This document shows, one piece after another, positions 53,868 through 62,766 of a stretch of 64,000 nucleotides of DNA. Made by a program: the position numbers and the translations under genes. The stretch spans positions 3,024,936-3,088,935 of the forward strand of contig NZ_CM001514.1 in the NCBI RefSeq assembly GCF_000263715.2, given 5' to 3'. Origin of the DNA: Pseudomonas synxantha BG33R. GTDB taxonomy: Bacteria > Pseudomonadota > Gammaproteobacteria > Pseudomonadales > Pseudomonadaceae. How positions within the stretch are numbered: position 1 is the stretch's first letter; every line of letters begins with the position of its first letter. The notes beneath the pieces were generated by a model. It was not told the DNA's origin. It searched no databases and saw only the letters and a program-made list of their open reading frames with translations.

Positions 53868-54170
53868 TCAGCTCAGCTTGGTGCTGGTGCGACGAACGAT
53901 GCGGATCTTGTGGGACAGCGCTGGCTTGCGGGTCACGCTGATGGCGCGACGGGTGACCACATCAAGGGTGATGTTCCAGAAGCCGGTGCTGGGTGCAGTG
54001 ATCTTGGCCGGGAATTTATCGAATGCACCGCCGTGGTAGGTATGGCGTCCGCCATTTTTGAAGCTGCGAAAGTTCGCATCGCTCATCAAGCGGATGTTGC
54101 AGGTCTGTGAACATTCGATAACGACAATGTCTCCCTCGTTGAGGTGCTCACGCTGGTGAATGAATTTCAT
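53868..54170 (-). CDS. DUF1883 domain protein
   Basis: 100-aa protein. The start MKFIHQREHLNEGDIVVIEC and the core GGRHTYHGGAFDKFPAKITA with STGFWNITLDVV match the DUF1883 family, a small all-beta domain. The C-terminal 20 residues are basic (HKIRIVRRTSTKLS). GGAG lies before the ATG at 54170. Twenty-five bp separate it from the 55-aa gene and then alkB and ada, so it may be a first cistron of the alkylation-repair unit. Biochemical function unknown. Confidence 0.8.
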   Translation of the reverse strand: MKFIHQREHLNEGDIVVIECSQTCNIRLMSDANFRSFKNGGRHTYHGGAFDKFPAKITAPSTGFWNITLDVVTRRAISVTRKPALSHKIRIVRRTSTKLS

Positions 54171-54382
54171 GCGGGTGTCTCCAGAAGGGCTTTTCTGAAA
54201 AATCAGAACGATACGTAGGTTAAGATGGAGTTTATCAGCCCCAGCGCGTTTATTATCGGGCCGTCGTCGACGACTTCGACAATTAAAAACAGTTATTTAC
54301 CGTGTTATCAGAGATAAATCCTACGTTGCTGGGAGAAATTTACCATCCCCGCTGTCGTAGGGTCTTTATCGGAGGTTTTAGT

Positions 54383-54733
54383 ATGAAGTGGAGTGTGTTG
54401 GTGCTGGCCTTGGCAATCGCTGGGTGTGCTTCGGTTGCAGATATCAAGCAGACCCCGCCAACGTTGGTGGTCATCTCAGGGAAGAAACCGCAGGAATATG
54501 CGGCGTGTGTTGTGCGCAAACTGGAGGCGACCCGTCGGCCGCCGCAGATCGAACCCCATAAAGACGGTATCCAGGTCATCGTGCCGCAGAAGTTTTCGGC
54601 GGACCCTTCTGCGATCTTCGAAATCGAAGACCGCTCCAGTGGTAGCAGCATCAAGCTCTATGAAAGCATGTCCAACGTGCCGATCCGGCCGGGCGACGTG
54701 AAGAAAGCCGGGGAAGAGTGCATTTCCGGCTGA
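54383..54733 (+). CDS. Small lipoprotein
   Basis: 116-aa lipoprotein with signal MKWSVLVLALAIAGCASVAD, lipobox LAIAGC, lipidated Cys15. GGAGG seven bases upstream fixes the start at 54383. The rest (VVISGKKPQEYAACVVRKLE, then QVIVPQKFSADPSAIFEIED) shares a Cys-containing pattern with the lipoprotein at 43932. Outer-membrane lipoprotein of unknown role. Confidence 0.8.
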   Translation: MKWSVLVLALAIAGCASVADIKQTPPTLVVISGKKPQEYAACVVRKLEATRRPPQIEPHKDGIQVIVPQKFSADPSAIFEIEDRSSGSSIKLYESMSNVPIRPGDVKKAGEECISG

Positions 54734-54843
54734 GGCCGAGGCTCATCCTGAGCTACGAACCCGATAAAAAGTCCAACACCGCGCAGGCGCGGTATGCATC
54801 CAGGGCAGGGCATCCGTTAAACTGCCGGGCATTCACTACAAAG

Positions 54844-54884
54844 ATGCCGCTCCAATCTTGGGATTGAGCGGCATTTGTTCTTTC
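54844..54884 (+). terminator. Terminator-like hairpin before the 76-aa gene
   Basis: ATGCCGCTC and CAATC on the left pair with GATTG and AGCGGCAT on the right (one bulged C), a 13-bp stem with TTGG loop. TTTGTTCTTT follows. It likely ends the lipoprotein transcript, 110 bp after its stop. Confidence 0.7.
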
Positions 54885-54897
54885 TGGAAAGCCTGTT

Positions 54898-55128
54898 ATG
54901 AAACGAGAAATCGTCAAAGCCCGCCACGCCGAAGGTCAGATTGCAGCGACCCATGTCATCCAGAACCCCGCCGACTTGGGCGAGTGGATCGTGTTCTTCA
55001 AGAAAAGCGGCGGTCGCAGCTACTTCCTGGTAGACGATCAGGATGAGGTCGAGTCATTCCCGCGGCTGGATGACCTGATTGAAATATTGCGTGGCCTTGG
55101 GATCAAGTTCGCCGAAGTGCATCTATAG
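54898..55128 (+). CDS. Small protein of unknown function
   Basis: 76-aa frame starting MKREIVKARHAEGQIAATHV, with an apparent GGAAAG site upstream. It has a compact alpha/beta pattern (EWIVFFKKSGGRSYFLVDDQ, then LDDLIEILRGLGIKFAEVHL) and no signal or membrane segment. The GC-rich codon use and tidy fold suggest a real gene. No family recognised. It converges on the lipoprotein gene at 55138. Confidence 0.6.
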   Translation: MKREIVKARHAEGQIAATHVIQNPADLGEWIVFFKKSGGRSYFLVDDQDEVESFPRLDDLIEILRGLGIKFAEVHL

Positions 55129-55137
55129 CGCAACGGC

Positions 55138-55419
55138 TTACTTGCACACGACCACCACACTGCGACCTTTAAAGTTGCCCACGTCCTGGCCCAGGGTCTT
55201 GTCGCTTTCCTTGAGGGCTGGGGTGCCATTGGTGCCGACGATGCGGTAACCGGTGCCGGCACAGGAGGCGTCGGCTTTCTCGTAGCAACTGGCCCATGAG
55301 TTGGCCTCGCCCGAGCAGTCGATGGTCAAGCCTTGCTCGCCATTTTTCAGCAGGGTGTCTGAAGTGGTGGTGCAACCGGCCAGTGCCAGTACTGCGGTCA
55401 GTGCCAGGATTTTGTTCAT
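55138..55419 (-). CDS. Small lipoprotein
   Basis: 93-aa product. The signal MNKILALTAVLALAGCTTTS has lipobox LAGC with Cys16 lipidated. The mature part has four more Cys (in IDCSGEANSWASCYEKADAS and at the end VVVCK) that probably form two disulfides. ATG 55419 is preferred over the earlier 55431 because it is the start of the signal core; neither has a clear ribosome site. Role unknown. Confidence 0.75.
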   Translation of the reverse strand: MNKILALTAVLALAGCTTTSDTLLKNGEQGLTIDCSGEANSWASCYEKADASCAGTGYRIVGTNGTPALKESDKTLGQDVGNFKGRSVVVVCK

Positions 55420-55564
55420 AGAAGTCATCATCGAGAAGAAGTGGAGGGCGCTGACACTGTCGTGGGGCGTTGGCGCGGATTATAGCGAACTGCCACCTGG
55501 TGCGCAGTCCCAGATACAAGATCTTCGACTGCTCACTCCAGAGTGCCTCAGCCTCGCACCTGTG

Positions 55565-56536
55565 TCATGGCACTCCCATCACGAGCACTCCGCTGCCGCT
55601 TGTGGCCCCGGGGGTGGGGAGGGATCCCGCGCGCCGAGCCAGGGAAAACGTCACGTCATCGCCGCCCACGCTGTTGGTAATCCGGGTCAGGAACGAGCCA
55701 TTGACTGGCACTGCGGATCCGCCTCGTACAAGGGCAGTACCCACGTTCGGATTGGTCATCATCAGGAGCCGATTATCGAACGACGACGGTATCCCTTTGT
55801 AGGTAATGGTGATGGGCGTGGTAATGCCGCCATCCGGGCAGGAATAGGTGAGCCTGCGGTTGACGCGGATGGCGCTCGTGAGGGGGTCGCTGCCGATCGC
55901 CCGCTGATTGACGTCACCAAAGTTGATCTCGATCGGGTTGTTATTGTTGATGGTGCAGGTTGACGGTGAGATGGAGAAGTTGTTGGCAGCGGTATAAGTC
56001 AGTGCGAGCGCCGTACCGTAGGCGTTGTAATTGTTTGTCTGGTAGAGACGCAAGACCCCTAGGGTGTCTCCGATTCGAATGTCGATAGGGTTTGTCGGAT
56101 TGTTGCGTATCAAAATATACGGGGTTACGTTGATCGGAACTCCCAGGCTGTTATTGGGCATTGTTGACACACGAATACCATAGGGGACCGGGGTGTTCTG
56201 GAATGTCCCGTTTATCCGTAGGCCCGTACCCTGGTTGACGAACTTTGGCCCAGGCGTCCAGGGGGCACCGGCTTGTACACCGGTTGACCAGTAGTCCGTG
56301 AGATGAGGCGGGAAACCGGGGTAAGGCGTGAATCGGCATTCCAGGTTCGCCCCCTCAAGAAGAATGCGGGTGGCATCCGAGCCTAGGCGTACGTCTACCG
56401 GGACCTGCAAATTCAGGGTTCCGCCGATGTCTATTTGTATCCACGGCCCGCCGTTCACACGGCATTGAGCTGCTTTCACATTCATGGTGATACCAAGCAG
56501 TGCAAGAAACACAATGGCGCCATGTAGTCGTTTCAT
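55565..56536 (-). CDS. Fimbrial tip adhesin (two-domain)
   Basis: 323-aa last gene of the fimbrial operon. A signal peptide ends near residue 22 (MNVKAAQC). Residues about 23-175 are a lectin-like N-terminal domain; the region from about residue 180 (AANNFSISPSTCTINNNNPI) is a pilin domain carrying the EINFGDV motif and donor-strand-type C-terminal strand ending GVLVMGVP. This split is that of FimH/PapG tip adhesins. The leader (56537-56636) holds a strong hairpin at 56555-56616. AGAGA precedes the ATG at 56536. Confidence 0.8.
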   Translation of the reverse strand: MKRLHGAIVFLALLGITMNVKAAQCRVNGGPWIQIDIGGTLNLQVPVDVRLGSDATRILLEGANLECRFTPYPGFPPHLTDYWSTGVQAGAPWTPGPKFVNQGTGLRINGTFQNTPVPYGIRVSTMPNNSLGVPINVTPYILIRNNPTNPIDIRIGDTLGVLRLYQTNNYNAYGTALALTYTAANNFSISPSTCTINNNNPIEINFGDVNQRAIGSDPLTSAIRVNRRLTYSCPDGGITTPITITYKGIPSSFDNRLLMMTNPNVGTALVRGGSAVPVNGSFLTRITNSVGGDDVTFSLARRAGSLPTPGATSGSGVLVMGVP

Positions 56537-56554
56537 TTTGATCTCTCGTTGATT

Positions 56555-56616
56555 CTTTGTCCGAGCTCTACCCCGGCGAGCGTTCAGCCCGCCTGTCAAC
56601 GCGAGCTCGGATAAAG
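56555..56616 (-). other. Strong hairpin in the leader of the adhesin gene
   Basis: TCCGAGCTC at 56560-56568 pairs exactly with GAGCTCGGA at 56603-56611; the stem extends to 14 bp (one G-T wobble) with outer CTTT/AAAG. The loop is 34 bases. It lies between the stop of the previous subunit gene (56637) and the adhesin ATG. Confidence 0.7.
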
Positions 56617-56636
56617 TGGGGATTTGCCAGGCAGGT

Positions 56637-57179
56637 TTACGGATAGTCCAGCGTGAACGTGGACGTCACTGTGTAGGCACCATGTCCGATGGTCTGCTCC
56701 TGGATAGCCCGCGGCTCGCCCTGCACATAGGCCTTGAGCTCGATCACATTATTGCCATCGCTCAACACCTGCCTGTCGCTGACGGTATTAAGTGGCAGGG
56801 GGTTGTTAGCCGGCGTCTCCAGGCCCACCGCAATGCCGGAGGCGCCGCTGCCGCCATCGAGCGCGAGCAATCCGGGGAGCTCGGGGTTTTCCCTGCCGCC
56901 GAACGTGATCGTGACTGTGTTGCCAACCGTGGTGTCGCAGTCCTCCAGGTGCAGCTTGAAAACCTTTCCGAGTGAGCGGGTGTTGAGGTAGAGGTACTTG
57001 CTGGTCAGGTCCCAGAGTTCCAGGGTAATGGCTTCGTCGCCGGGACGAATCGTGCAGGCTTCTTCAACCAGATTGCCTCTGAAACTCAGGTTGTCCGCTG
57101 CGTTACCTTCGGCGATCAAGCCCAGGCTCAGTACCAGCGCGGCACAGGCCCAGACCGGGTGGATGCGTTTATATCCCAT
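56637..57179 (-). CDS. Fimbrial minor subunit (pilin domain)
   Basis: 180-aa pilin-like protein. The signal peptide is about residues 1-27 (LVLSLGLIAEGNAAD). Conserved features are the Cys pair (EEACTIRPG and LEDCDTTVGN) closing the pilin disulfide, the VTITFGGREN strand and the alternating end STFTLDYP for donor-strand exchange. It precedes the adhesin, as tip adaptors often do. The spacing to the next upstream gene is 11 bp. Confidence 0.85.
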   Translation of the reverse strand: MGYKRIHPVWACAALVLSLGLIAEGNAADNLSFRGNLVEEACTIRPGDEAITLELWDLTSKYLYLNTRSLGKVFKLHLEDCDTTVGNTVTITFGGRENPELPGLLALDGGSGASGIAVGLETPANNPLPLNTVSDRQVLSDGNNVIELKAYVQGEPRAIQEQTIGHGAYTVTSTFTLDYP

Positions 57180-57190
57180 GGACTCAACTC

Positions 57191-57670
57191 CTACTGGTAT
57201 TCGGCCAACAACGTGGCCACCGCGGTAAACCGGGCGGGTGTCAGGGTTGCGCCAGGTTGTTTGACCGGAACCACTTCCAATACCGGTGGCGACGACAGGC
57301 TGATTTCCAGCGGGGAGTTCAGGACAAATGGCTGGTTGTTCTGGAAAACCCGGATACCCAGTGCCGGTACGCTGGTCTGTACCGCCGAACTGTCAAACGT
57401 TGTCGCGGTACCGTTGACGCTCAACTTAAGCTCCCAAGGCAGCGTGTCGGTGCCACAGTTGATGGTGTAGCCGACGCTCTGGCGGTATTTCACTCCATCG
57501 ACGCGCTTTACGCCGACATCGCCAAAATCCACTTCAATGGTATTGCCGGCGTCGATGGTGCAGGGCGGGGGCTCGTTCAGTGTTCCGCTGAAGGTCAGGT
57601 TGGCCGACACGCCGCTGCAAAGGCTGATGGCGCACAAGGCGAGCAATGCTTTCTGCGGCCAAAAGGTCAT
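57191..57670 (-). CDS. Fimbrial minor subunit (pilin domain, paired with the next gene)
   Basis: 159-aa pilin-like protein with signal peptide (LLALCAISLCSGVSAN). The motif PPPCTIDAGNTIEVDFGDV and later TINCGTDTLPW form the Cys pair; the C-terminus ends FTAVATLLAEYQ. It is a paralogue of the 57700 gene (same PPPCxI and DGINYRRGV/DGVKYRQSV segments). The ATG at 57670 is chosen over 57703, which overlaps the previous stop as ATGA, because AAGAG lies upstream. Function: probably minor or adaptor subunit. Confidence 0.85.
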   Translation of the reverse strand: MTFWPQKALLALCAISLCSGVSANLTFSGTLNEPPPCTIDAGNTIEVDFGDVGVKRVDGVKYRQSVGYTINCGTDTLPWELKLSVNGTATTFDSSAVQTSVPALGIRVFQNNQPFVLNSPLEISLSSPPVLEVVPVKQPGATLTPARFTAVATLLAEYQ

Positions 57671-57699
57671 GGATCGTTTCTCTTCATGGGTAATCGACT

Positions 57700-58191
57700 T
57701 CATTGGTAATCCACCACCAGAGTGGCGGTCGCATCGAAGGCCCCGCCTGTCAACGTACTGCCGACGCGCTTGACCGGTACCGCCTGAACCACCGGTAAAT
57801 TGGGATAGGTAAAGTTCACCGCCGTGTTCAAAGGCCAGTCAGTGCCATTGACGAACAGCTTCACCCCAAGGTCTGGCTTGCGGGTCACGAGCACACGACT
57901 GTCAAACGCAGCCCCGGTGCCCTTGAGTTCCAGTGTCAGCGCGTTGCTGTACGGCGCATTACAGGTAACGGTGTAGGGCACACCACGGCGGTAGTTGATT
58001 CCGTCGATCCTTGAGGTCAGCAGGTCATTGCCGAATGGCACATCGAGCGTACTGCCGCTGTTGATGACGCACGGCGGCGGCGCAATGATCACCGCACGGA
58101 TGGTCAGGCTGGTCTCGGCCAAAACCGCCTCGCTGACGGCCCACATCAGAGCGCCTATAAACACGGCCCACGAGCCGTTTGACTTCGCCAT
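57700..58191 (-). CDS. Fimbrial minor subunit (paralogue of the 57191 gene)
   Basis: 163-aa pilin-like protein. Signal peptide about residues 1-26 (WAVSEAVLAE). Cys pair in PPPCVINSGSTLDVPFGND and VTCNAPYSN; the C-terminal FDATATLVVDYQ is the donor-strand type. Start ATG 58191 follows AAGGG; ATG 58209 is an alternative. The closely related next gene suggests tandem duplication within the operon. Confidence 0.85.
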   Translation of the reverse strand: MAKSNGSWAVFIGALMWAVSEAVLAETSLTIRAVIIAPPPCVINSGSTLDVPFGNDLLTSRIDGINYRRGVPYTVTCNAPYSNALTLELKGTGAAFDSRVLVTRKPDLGVKLFVNGTDWPLNTAVNFTYPNLPVVQAVPVKRVGSTLTGGAFDATATLVVDYQ

Positions 58192-58201
58192 TTTTCTGCC
58201 C

Positions 58202-58783
58202 TTACTCATAATTGAGCCTGAAATCCACCACGGCCCGGAATGCCCCGCTGGTCAACGGTGCGGAGGTGCGTGTGGGCCGAACGTTCCAGGTCTGGGTGGC
58301 GCCACCCAGGGGCAGGAACAAAGGTTCTCCCCGCTGCCCCAGGTTTACATCCCGGCCACGCACATCCGTTAATTGCAGGCCCATCCCGGTAATGCCTTGC
58401 ACTTTGACCAGGCGTGGATCATCGGCATCGGCCGGAGCGAGGAACGCGACCGACAGCACCGGTTGAAAGGCACTCCACGTCAGATTGCCTGTGCGTTCAC
58501 TGCGGATGCTGCCGGCGGTGCGGTGGCAATCGGTGAAGCGCAACTGGAATGCCACTGACCTTGCCTGATCGCCAGGACGACGCAGTTCGCTGGTGGAGAC
58601 GTCGCCCAAGTCAATGGTTTGATGCACCGACGTCATCTCCAGGTTGCAGGGGGTTTCATGCATTGATCCGGAGATATTCAGTCGTCCGCTCATGCCTTCT
58701 ATATCGTCTCCATCCTGGGCCTGCGCGCTCCCGACAAGGGCCAGTAACAGGCCGCCCAAGACCTTCACATAGTGCGATTTCAT
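58202..58783 (-). CDS. Fimbrial minor subunit (pilin domain)
   Basis: 193-aa pilin-like protein with signal peptide (VKVLGGLLLALVGSAQAQ). The sequence SMHETPCNLEMTSVHQTIDL and LRFTDCHRTAGSIRS supply the Cys pair, and the protein ends FRAVVDFRLNYE, a donor strand. It is divergent in sequence from the other subunits. It follows the chaperone gene by 18 bp. Confidence 0.85.
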   Translation of the reverse strand: MKSHYVKVLGGLLLALVGSAQAQDGDDIEGMSGRLNISGSMHETPCNLEMTSVHQTIDLGDVSTSELRRPGDQARSVAFQLRFTDCHRTAGSIRSERTGNLTWSAFQPVLSVAFLAPADADDPRLVKVQGITGMGLQLTDVRGRDVNLGQRGEPLFLPLGGATQTWNVRPTRTSAPLTSGAFRAVVDFRLNYE

Positions 58784-58801
58784 GGCTGACTCCGGTCGGT
58801 A

Positions 58802-59563
58802 TTACTGTGTGAGCGGGGCTGCTTGCAGGTTCACCTTGCACGTCTCGCCACTGCAGGTGAACGCCAGCAGCGGCCGCCCGCCGTAGTCATTCACGTAGGC
58901 CAGATAAGGCGATGTTCCGAGGGCCTTGGCGGTCGGGCCCAGGGTCAGCGAGCTTTTGGGTGGCACCATCAGCGGTTCGAAACCTGACACGGTCTTGCCA
59001 TCCTTGGTGCTGCGTGCATCCACCAGGGTCACGAAATACGGCGTTGGGTTGTTCACCTGGTAATGTTCGCCCTGCCGTGAAAGGGTCAGCTTTTCCTGCC
59101 AGGGGTTGGACAGATCTTGCTGGGTCGGTGTGATGGCTTGCGGTCGATAGAACAATTTGATCCGGGTTTGCAGCGCGATTTGCAGCGTGTTGGCCTTGTC
59201 GCTGCGCGGCGGAATTTCCCGCAGGTTGAAGTAGTAGACCGTCTCCCGATCCTGCGGCAAGGATTTGGCCGCGGGCAGAGCCTGGACCTTTACCTGGCTT
59301 TGTTTGCCGGGCTCCACACGCTGCACCGGTGGCAGCACGATCAAGGGCGCGGTGATTTTCTGACCCTGTTCATCCTCAATCCATCCTTGGGCCAGGTACG
59401 GCAACTGCGTGTTGTTGTTGGTGATATTCACGCTGGTGGCGTCCTTGCCTCCGTCAAAGATCACGCGTGTACGGTCCAGGGCAATCGCGGCGTGGGCGCT
59501 TTGGCTCAGGCTGAAGGCCAGCAATGCGATGGACGAGAGGGTGAGGCGTGTATTGAGCATCAT
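58802..59563 (-). CDS. Periplasmic fimbrial chaperone (PapD-like)
   Basis: 253-aa chaperone with signal peptide (ALLAFSLSQSAHAA). The fold is two Ig-like domains: domain 1 contains IALDRTRVIFDGGKDATSVNI, and the conserved VYYFNLREIPP motif of PapD-type chaperones near residue 110; the interdomain basic residues (TRIKLFYRPQAI) follow. It caps pilin subunits by donor-strand complementation. Its start overlaps the usher stop (ATGA). Confidence 0.93.
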   Translation of the reverse strand: MMLNTRLTLSSIALLAFSLSQSAHAAIALDRTRVIFDGGKDATSVNITNNNTQLPYLAQGWIEDEQGQKITAPLIVLPPVQRVEPGKQSQVKVQALPAAKSLPQDRETVYYFNLREIPPRSDKANTLQIALQTRIKLFYRPQAITPTQQDLSNPWQEKLTLSRQGEHYQVNNPTPYFVTLVDARSTKDGKTVSGFEPLMVPPKSSLTLGPTAKALGTSPYLAYVNDYGGRPLLAFTCSGETCKVNLQAAPLTQ

Positions 59564-62169
59564 GAGGATGTGTTCTCCGTGGCGGTGTGCTGGCCGGTCA
59601 GCTCGGACGGCGCGGGCGAGGTTTGATCAGTGGCTACCATTCGGCAATCCAGTTGCAGGGCATGGGTCAAGCCATCAGCCGGCAAATCCAAAGGCAGCGT
59701 AAGAATGCAGCGCGAACTTTCTCCCCAGGTGACGAACATCTGCTCACCCGCCTGGATGCCGCTGAGGTACACACTGCCGCCATCATTCACAATGCCGGTG
59801 TCCTGCTGCTTGGCGTTCTTAACCGTTGCGCCGAAGGGCGGTGTACTGCCATCCGGCAGGCGCAGTACCGCCATGGCTTTCTCACCGGAAATCACTTCCA
59901 GGGATCGGTAGCCGATGGCACCTTCGGTGAGCGTCACTTGCGTGACAGATTGTGTGGCTTCGACGTTTTTCGGCAGGCGCTCCAGATCCACGCTGGCCGC
60001 CGTACGCTGGTAGCTGCTCAAATCGGAAATCACTGCTTTACCAAAGGCGTTGCTGCGCGTCGGCGTGCCGTAACCGCGCATTGGCACATCGGCTACACCG
60101 CCGGTATCGACCATCAGACGCGTGCCGCCCATGCTGCTGGTTCGATGCAGTGCTGCGCCGTGGGGCGTGAGGGTGCCGCCACCGCGGGCCGACATGCTCA
60201 GGCTGGTGTTGCCCTGTTGACGGCTGGCGGCCAGCGTCAAGTCAGCCTGATCACCCATGTGGCTCAGGTAACCGCTGGCGGAATTGTCACTCGCACTGAG
60301 CTGGTAGCTGTTGCGTTCATCCAGGCGATCGCTGTAGCGCGTTGAAAAGCCGCTCTTGCCTGCAGTTCTATTTGCGTCCAGCGATAACGTGCCACTGCGT
60401 CCCAGCGGCAGGCTGACCGTCAGCGCCATGCCGTTATCCTTATAGTTGTAGTCCTGGGTGCGATAGACATTCAGGGACAGGCTCAGATTCTTGACCGTGC
60501 CGACATTGAAGTAGCGAGACACCGACAAGTTCCAACGCTGGCTGGACGGCCGCGACCAGTAAGTTTGTTTGTTGTAACCGGCGTACACCGTGGCACCCAG
60601 GTCGCGAAACTGTTTGTTGATCGTGGCGGTATACAGCGCCTTACTGCCCCCTATAGGTTTGAATTCGCCAGCGTATTGACCCAACTCGTCGTATTTTCCG
60701 CGCCCTGCGAGTTCGCCGTTCATTCCATAATGACGAGCATCCAGGTATTCGCTCATGCTTAAGAAGTTCTTATCGGAAAACCGATAACCTGCGAAGGTTA
60801 CTTGGCTGTCGTATTGTTCGAAGTTCTTGGAGTATTGCAGGCGATAGGATTTACCCGAGAGGGTCTGATTCCACACGTTCGCATGGGACTGGGTCACATC
60901 CAGGGATAATGCTCCTAACACCAGCAAGTCACGACCTGCACCGACAGTGGCCGCATGGTAGTTGTTATCGGTAATGGCGCCGCCGAACAACGACCAGCCG
61001 TTGCTGATCCCCCAGGAGAATTCGCCGGTGCCGAAAAAGTCACCGTCAGCCCCGTATTGAAGATCGGAAGGCCGTCCGGTCGCGAGTTTGTAGCGGATTT
61101 GCCCGGGGCGCGTCAGGTAAGGAACACCGGCGGTGTTGAGCTTGAAGGTTTGCACCGAGCCGTCCTGCTCTTCCACACGCACATCCAGCGTACCCGTGAC
61201 GGCGTCGTTGAGGTCCTGAATGCGAAAGGGGCCGGCCGCCACCAGGGCTTCATACAGCACGCGGCCTTGCTGGCTGACGACGACCCTGGCGTTTGTCTTG
61301 GCAACCCCGACAACCTCCGGCGCATAGCCGCGCAAGTTCGGTGGCAGTTGGCTTTCGTCCGAATTCAGCGCGGCACCGGTAAAACGGAAGCTGTCGAACA
61401 GGTCCGAGTAAAGGTAGTTCTCGCCGACCACCAATCGGGCCTTCAGCGAAGGAATGGCACGGTAAGCGTAGTAGCGGCTCCACTCCAGCTTCTGCTCCCC
61501 GGCGGATCGGTCCCTCGCGCTGTCGACGCGTCCCTGCCAATCGGCACGCAGGCGCCAGGCCCCGGCATTGGCCCCCAGGGTTCCGTTACCGCTCAGGTGA
61601 TTGCGTGTACTTTGGTTTTTCTGGGCGTTGGACTGTGCCGTCAGGTTGTAGTCAACCAGTAATCCTGGCACTCCCTCATCCCAGCGCGCGGGTGGATCCC
61701 AGTTGAGGGCGCTGTATTCAAGGTAGGCATGGGGCAGGTTGATGTTCAGCGTGGAGGTGGCCAGGTCAGCACTCACCTCTGTGCCTGGCAGGCCTTGGGT
61801 ATCCAGGCACTCGCCGTTTTTCCACGCGATGAGTTTGGTAGCATCCGACGCCTTCAGCCCCAACAGTTCCACCAGGCCAGGGGACAAGCATGCCTGGCTG
61901 CCCTTGGGATCATGCTCGGGAGGGTAGAAAGCCACCGTTTGCTCGGAAACAGGCTGGCCATTGATCTGCACAAGCATCGTGTAGGTGCCGGGCAGAATGA
62001 AACCGCTACGGGCGAAGCGGGACAAATCAATATTGGTGCGATCATTCAAATCAAGCACGTCGGTATTGAATTCGATATCCCCGGCGCCCAACGCGGTTCC
62101 GGCCAGCGACATCAGCCCGCCTACCAGGCTGGGGCGAAGCGTATTTTTGATCTTCGACGTATTCAGCAT
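59560..62169 (-). CDS. Outer-membrane fimbrial usher (FimD/PapC-like)
   Basis: 869-aa usher. Signal peptide about residues 1-29. The N-terminal chaperone-binding domain (INIEFNTDVL-like GDIEFNTDVLDLNDRTNIDL) is followed by a 24-strand barrel with plug, and C-terminal domains with the paired Cys (SRCILTLPLDLP and QLDCRMV). Length is normal for the family. It assembles and exports subunits delivered by the chaperone encoded next. Confidence 0.93.
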   Translation of the reverse strand: MLNTSKIKNTLRPSLVGGLMSLAGTALGAGDIEFNTDVLDLNDRTNIDLSRFARSGFILPGTYTMLVQINGQPVSEQTVAFYPPEHDPKGSQACLSPGLVELLGLKASDATKLIAWKNGECLDTQGLPGTEVSADLATSTLNINLPHAYLEYSALNWDPPARWDEGVPGLLVDYNLTAQSNAQKNQSTRNHLSGNGTLGANAGAWRLRADWQGRVDSARDRSAGEQKLEWSRYYAYRAIPSLKARLVVGENYLYSDLFDSFRFTGAALNSDESQLPPNLRGYAPEVVGVAKTNARVVVSQQGRVLYEALVAAGPFRIQDLNDAVTGTLDVRVEEQDGSVQTFKLNTAGVPYLTRPGQIRYKLATGRPSDLQYGADGDFFGTGEFSWGISNGWSLFGGAITDNNYHAATVGAGRDLLVLGALSLDVTQSHANVWNQTLSGKSYRLQYSKNFEQYDSQVTFAGYRFSDKNFLSMSEYLDARHYGMNGELAGRGKYDELGQYAGEFKPIGGSKALYTATINKQFRDLGATVYAGYNKQTYWSRPSSQRWNLSVSRYFNVGTVKNLSLSLNVYRTQDYNYKDNGMALTVSLPLGRSGTLSLDANRTAGKSGFSTRYSDRLDERNSYQLSASDNSASGYLSHMGDQADLTLAASRQQGNTSLSMSARGGGTLTPHGAALHRTSSMGGTRLMVDTGGVADVPMRGYGTPTRSNAFGKAVISDLSSYQRTAASVDLERLPKNVEATQSVTQVTLTEGAIGYRSLEVISGEKAMAVLRLPDGSTPPFGATVKNAKQQDTGIVNDGGSVYLSGIQAGEQMFVTWGESSRCILTLPLDLPADGLTHALQLDCRMVATDQTSPAPSELTGQHTATENTSS

Positions 62170-62188
62170 GAAAGCAACCCATCAATGT

Positions 62189-62749
62189 TCAAAAGTATTC
62201 CAACCTGAACCGCACTGCGACCCGGTGAGCCCCCGGTGCCAGTGGCAGCCCGTTGCCGACCAGCCGAAGCGTGTAGTGCAGTGTCATGTCACCTTCAGCC
62301 AGGGGGTGCGGAGCCATGGGCTCGCCCGGCACACTCTCTTGGCCAGCCGAATCCCAGATATGAAAGGCAGCCCCCTGTGAGTCTCCAAAGGCGGCAAAGG
62401 AGCGGCCGTCCCTGTCGCGAGGGCCGTCGAAGGTCACCCGCAGATGCTCCCAATCAGGCAGCGTGGCCCCGGGCCGCGACGGGTCCGGGCGCGTCAAGGA
62501 GCAATTGACCAGGCGTAATTCGAAGGGGTGTGGCTCGCCCAATGCATTGCGCAATAGCCTGCCTATGGGCTCGGGTGTCATCTCGATGGACTGATCGGCA
62601 CTGACCAGTTCCAGCCCGCATGCGGAGTCGACGATCACGCCACCCAGCGTGACAATGCCTTCGCCCTGAGCAGGTGGCTGGGCGAAACTCCAAGGACTGA
62701 TGAACATCGTCAACGAGGAGGTGACTACGAGGTTCAAGAATGTTTTCAC
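62189..62749 (-). CDS. Fimbrial subunit (pilin domain, second gene)
   Basis: 186-aa pilin-like protein with signal peptide (NLVVTSSLTMFISPWSFAQ). The Cys pair is in IVDSACGLELVSADQSIEM and LVNCSLTRPD, with the C-terminal strand HRVAVRFRLEYF. It follows the major pilin by 51 bp, in which a perfect hairpin lies. It is probably a minor or terminator subunit. Confidence 0.85.
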   Translation of the reverse strand: MKTFLNLVVTSSLTMFISPWSFAQPPAQGEGIVTLGGVIVDSACGLELVSADQSIEMTPEPIGRLLRNALGEPHPFELRLVNCSLTRPDPSRPGATLPDWEHLRVTFDGPRDRDGRSFAAFGDSQGAAFHIWDSAGQESVPGEPMAPHPLAEGDMTLHYTLRLVGNGLPLAPGAHRVAVRFRLEYF

Positions 62750-62766
62750 CGGTATCTCCCACCCGT

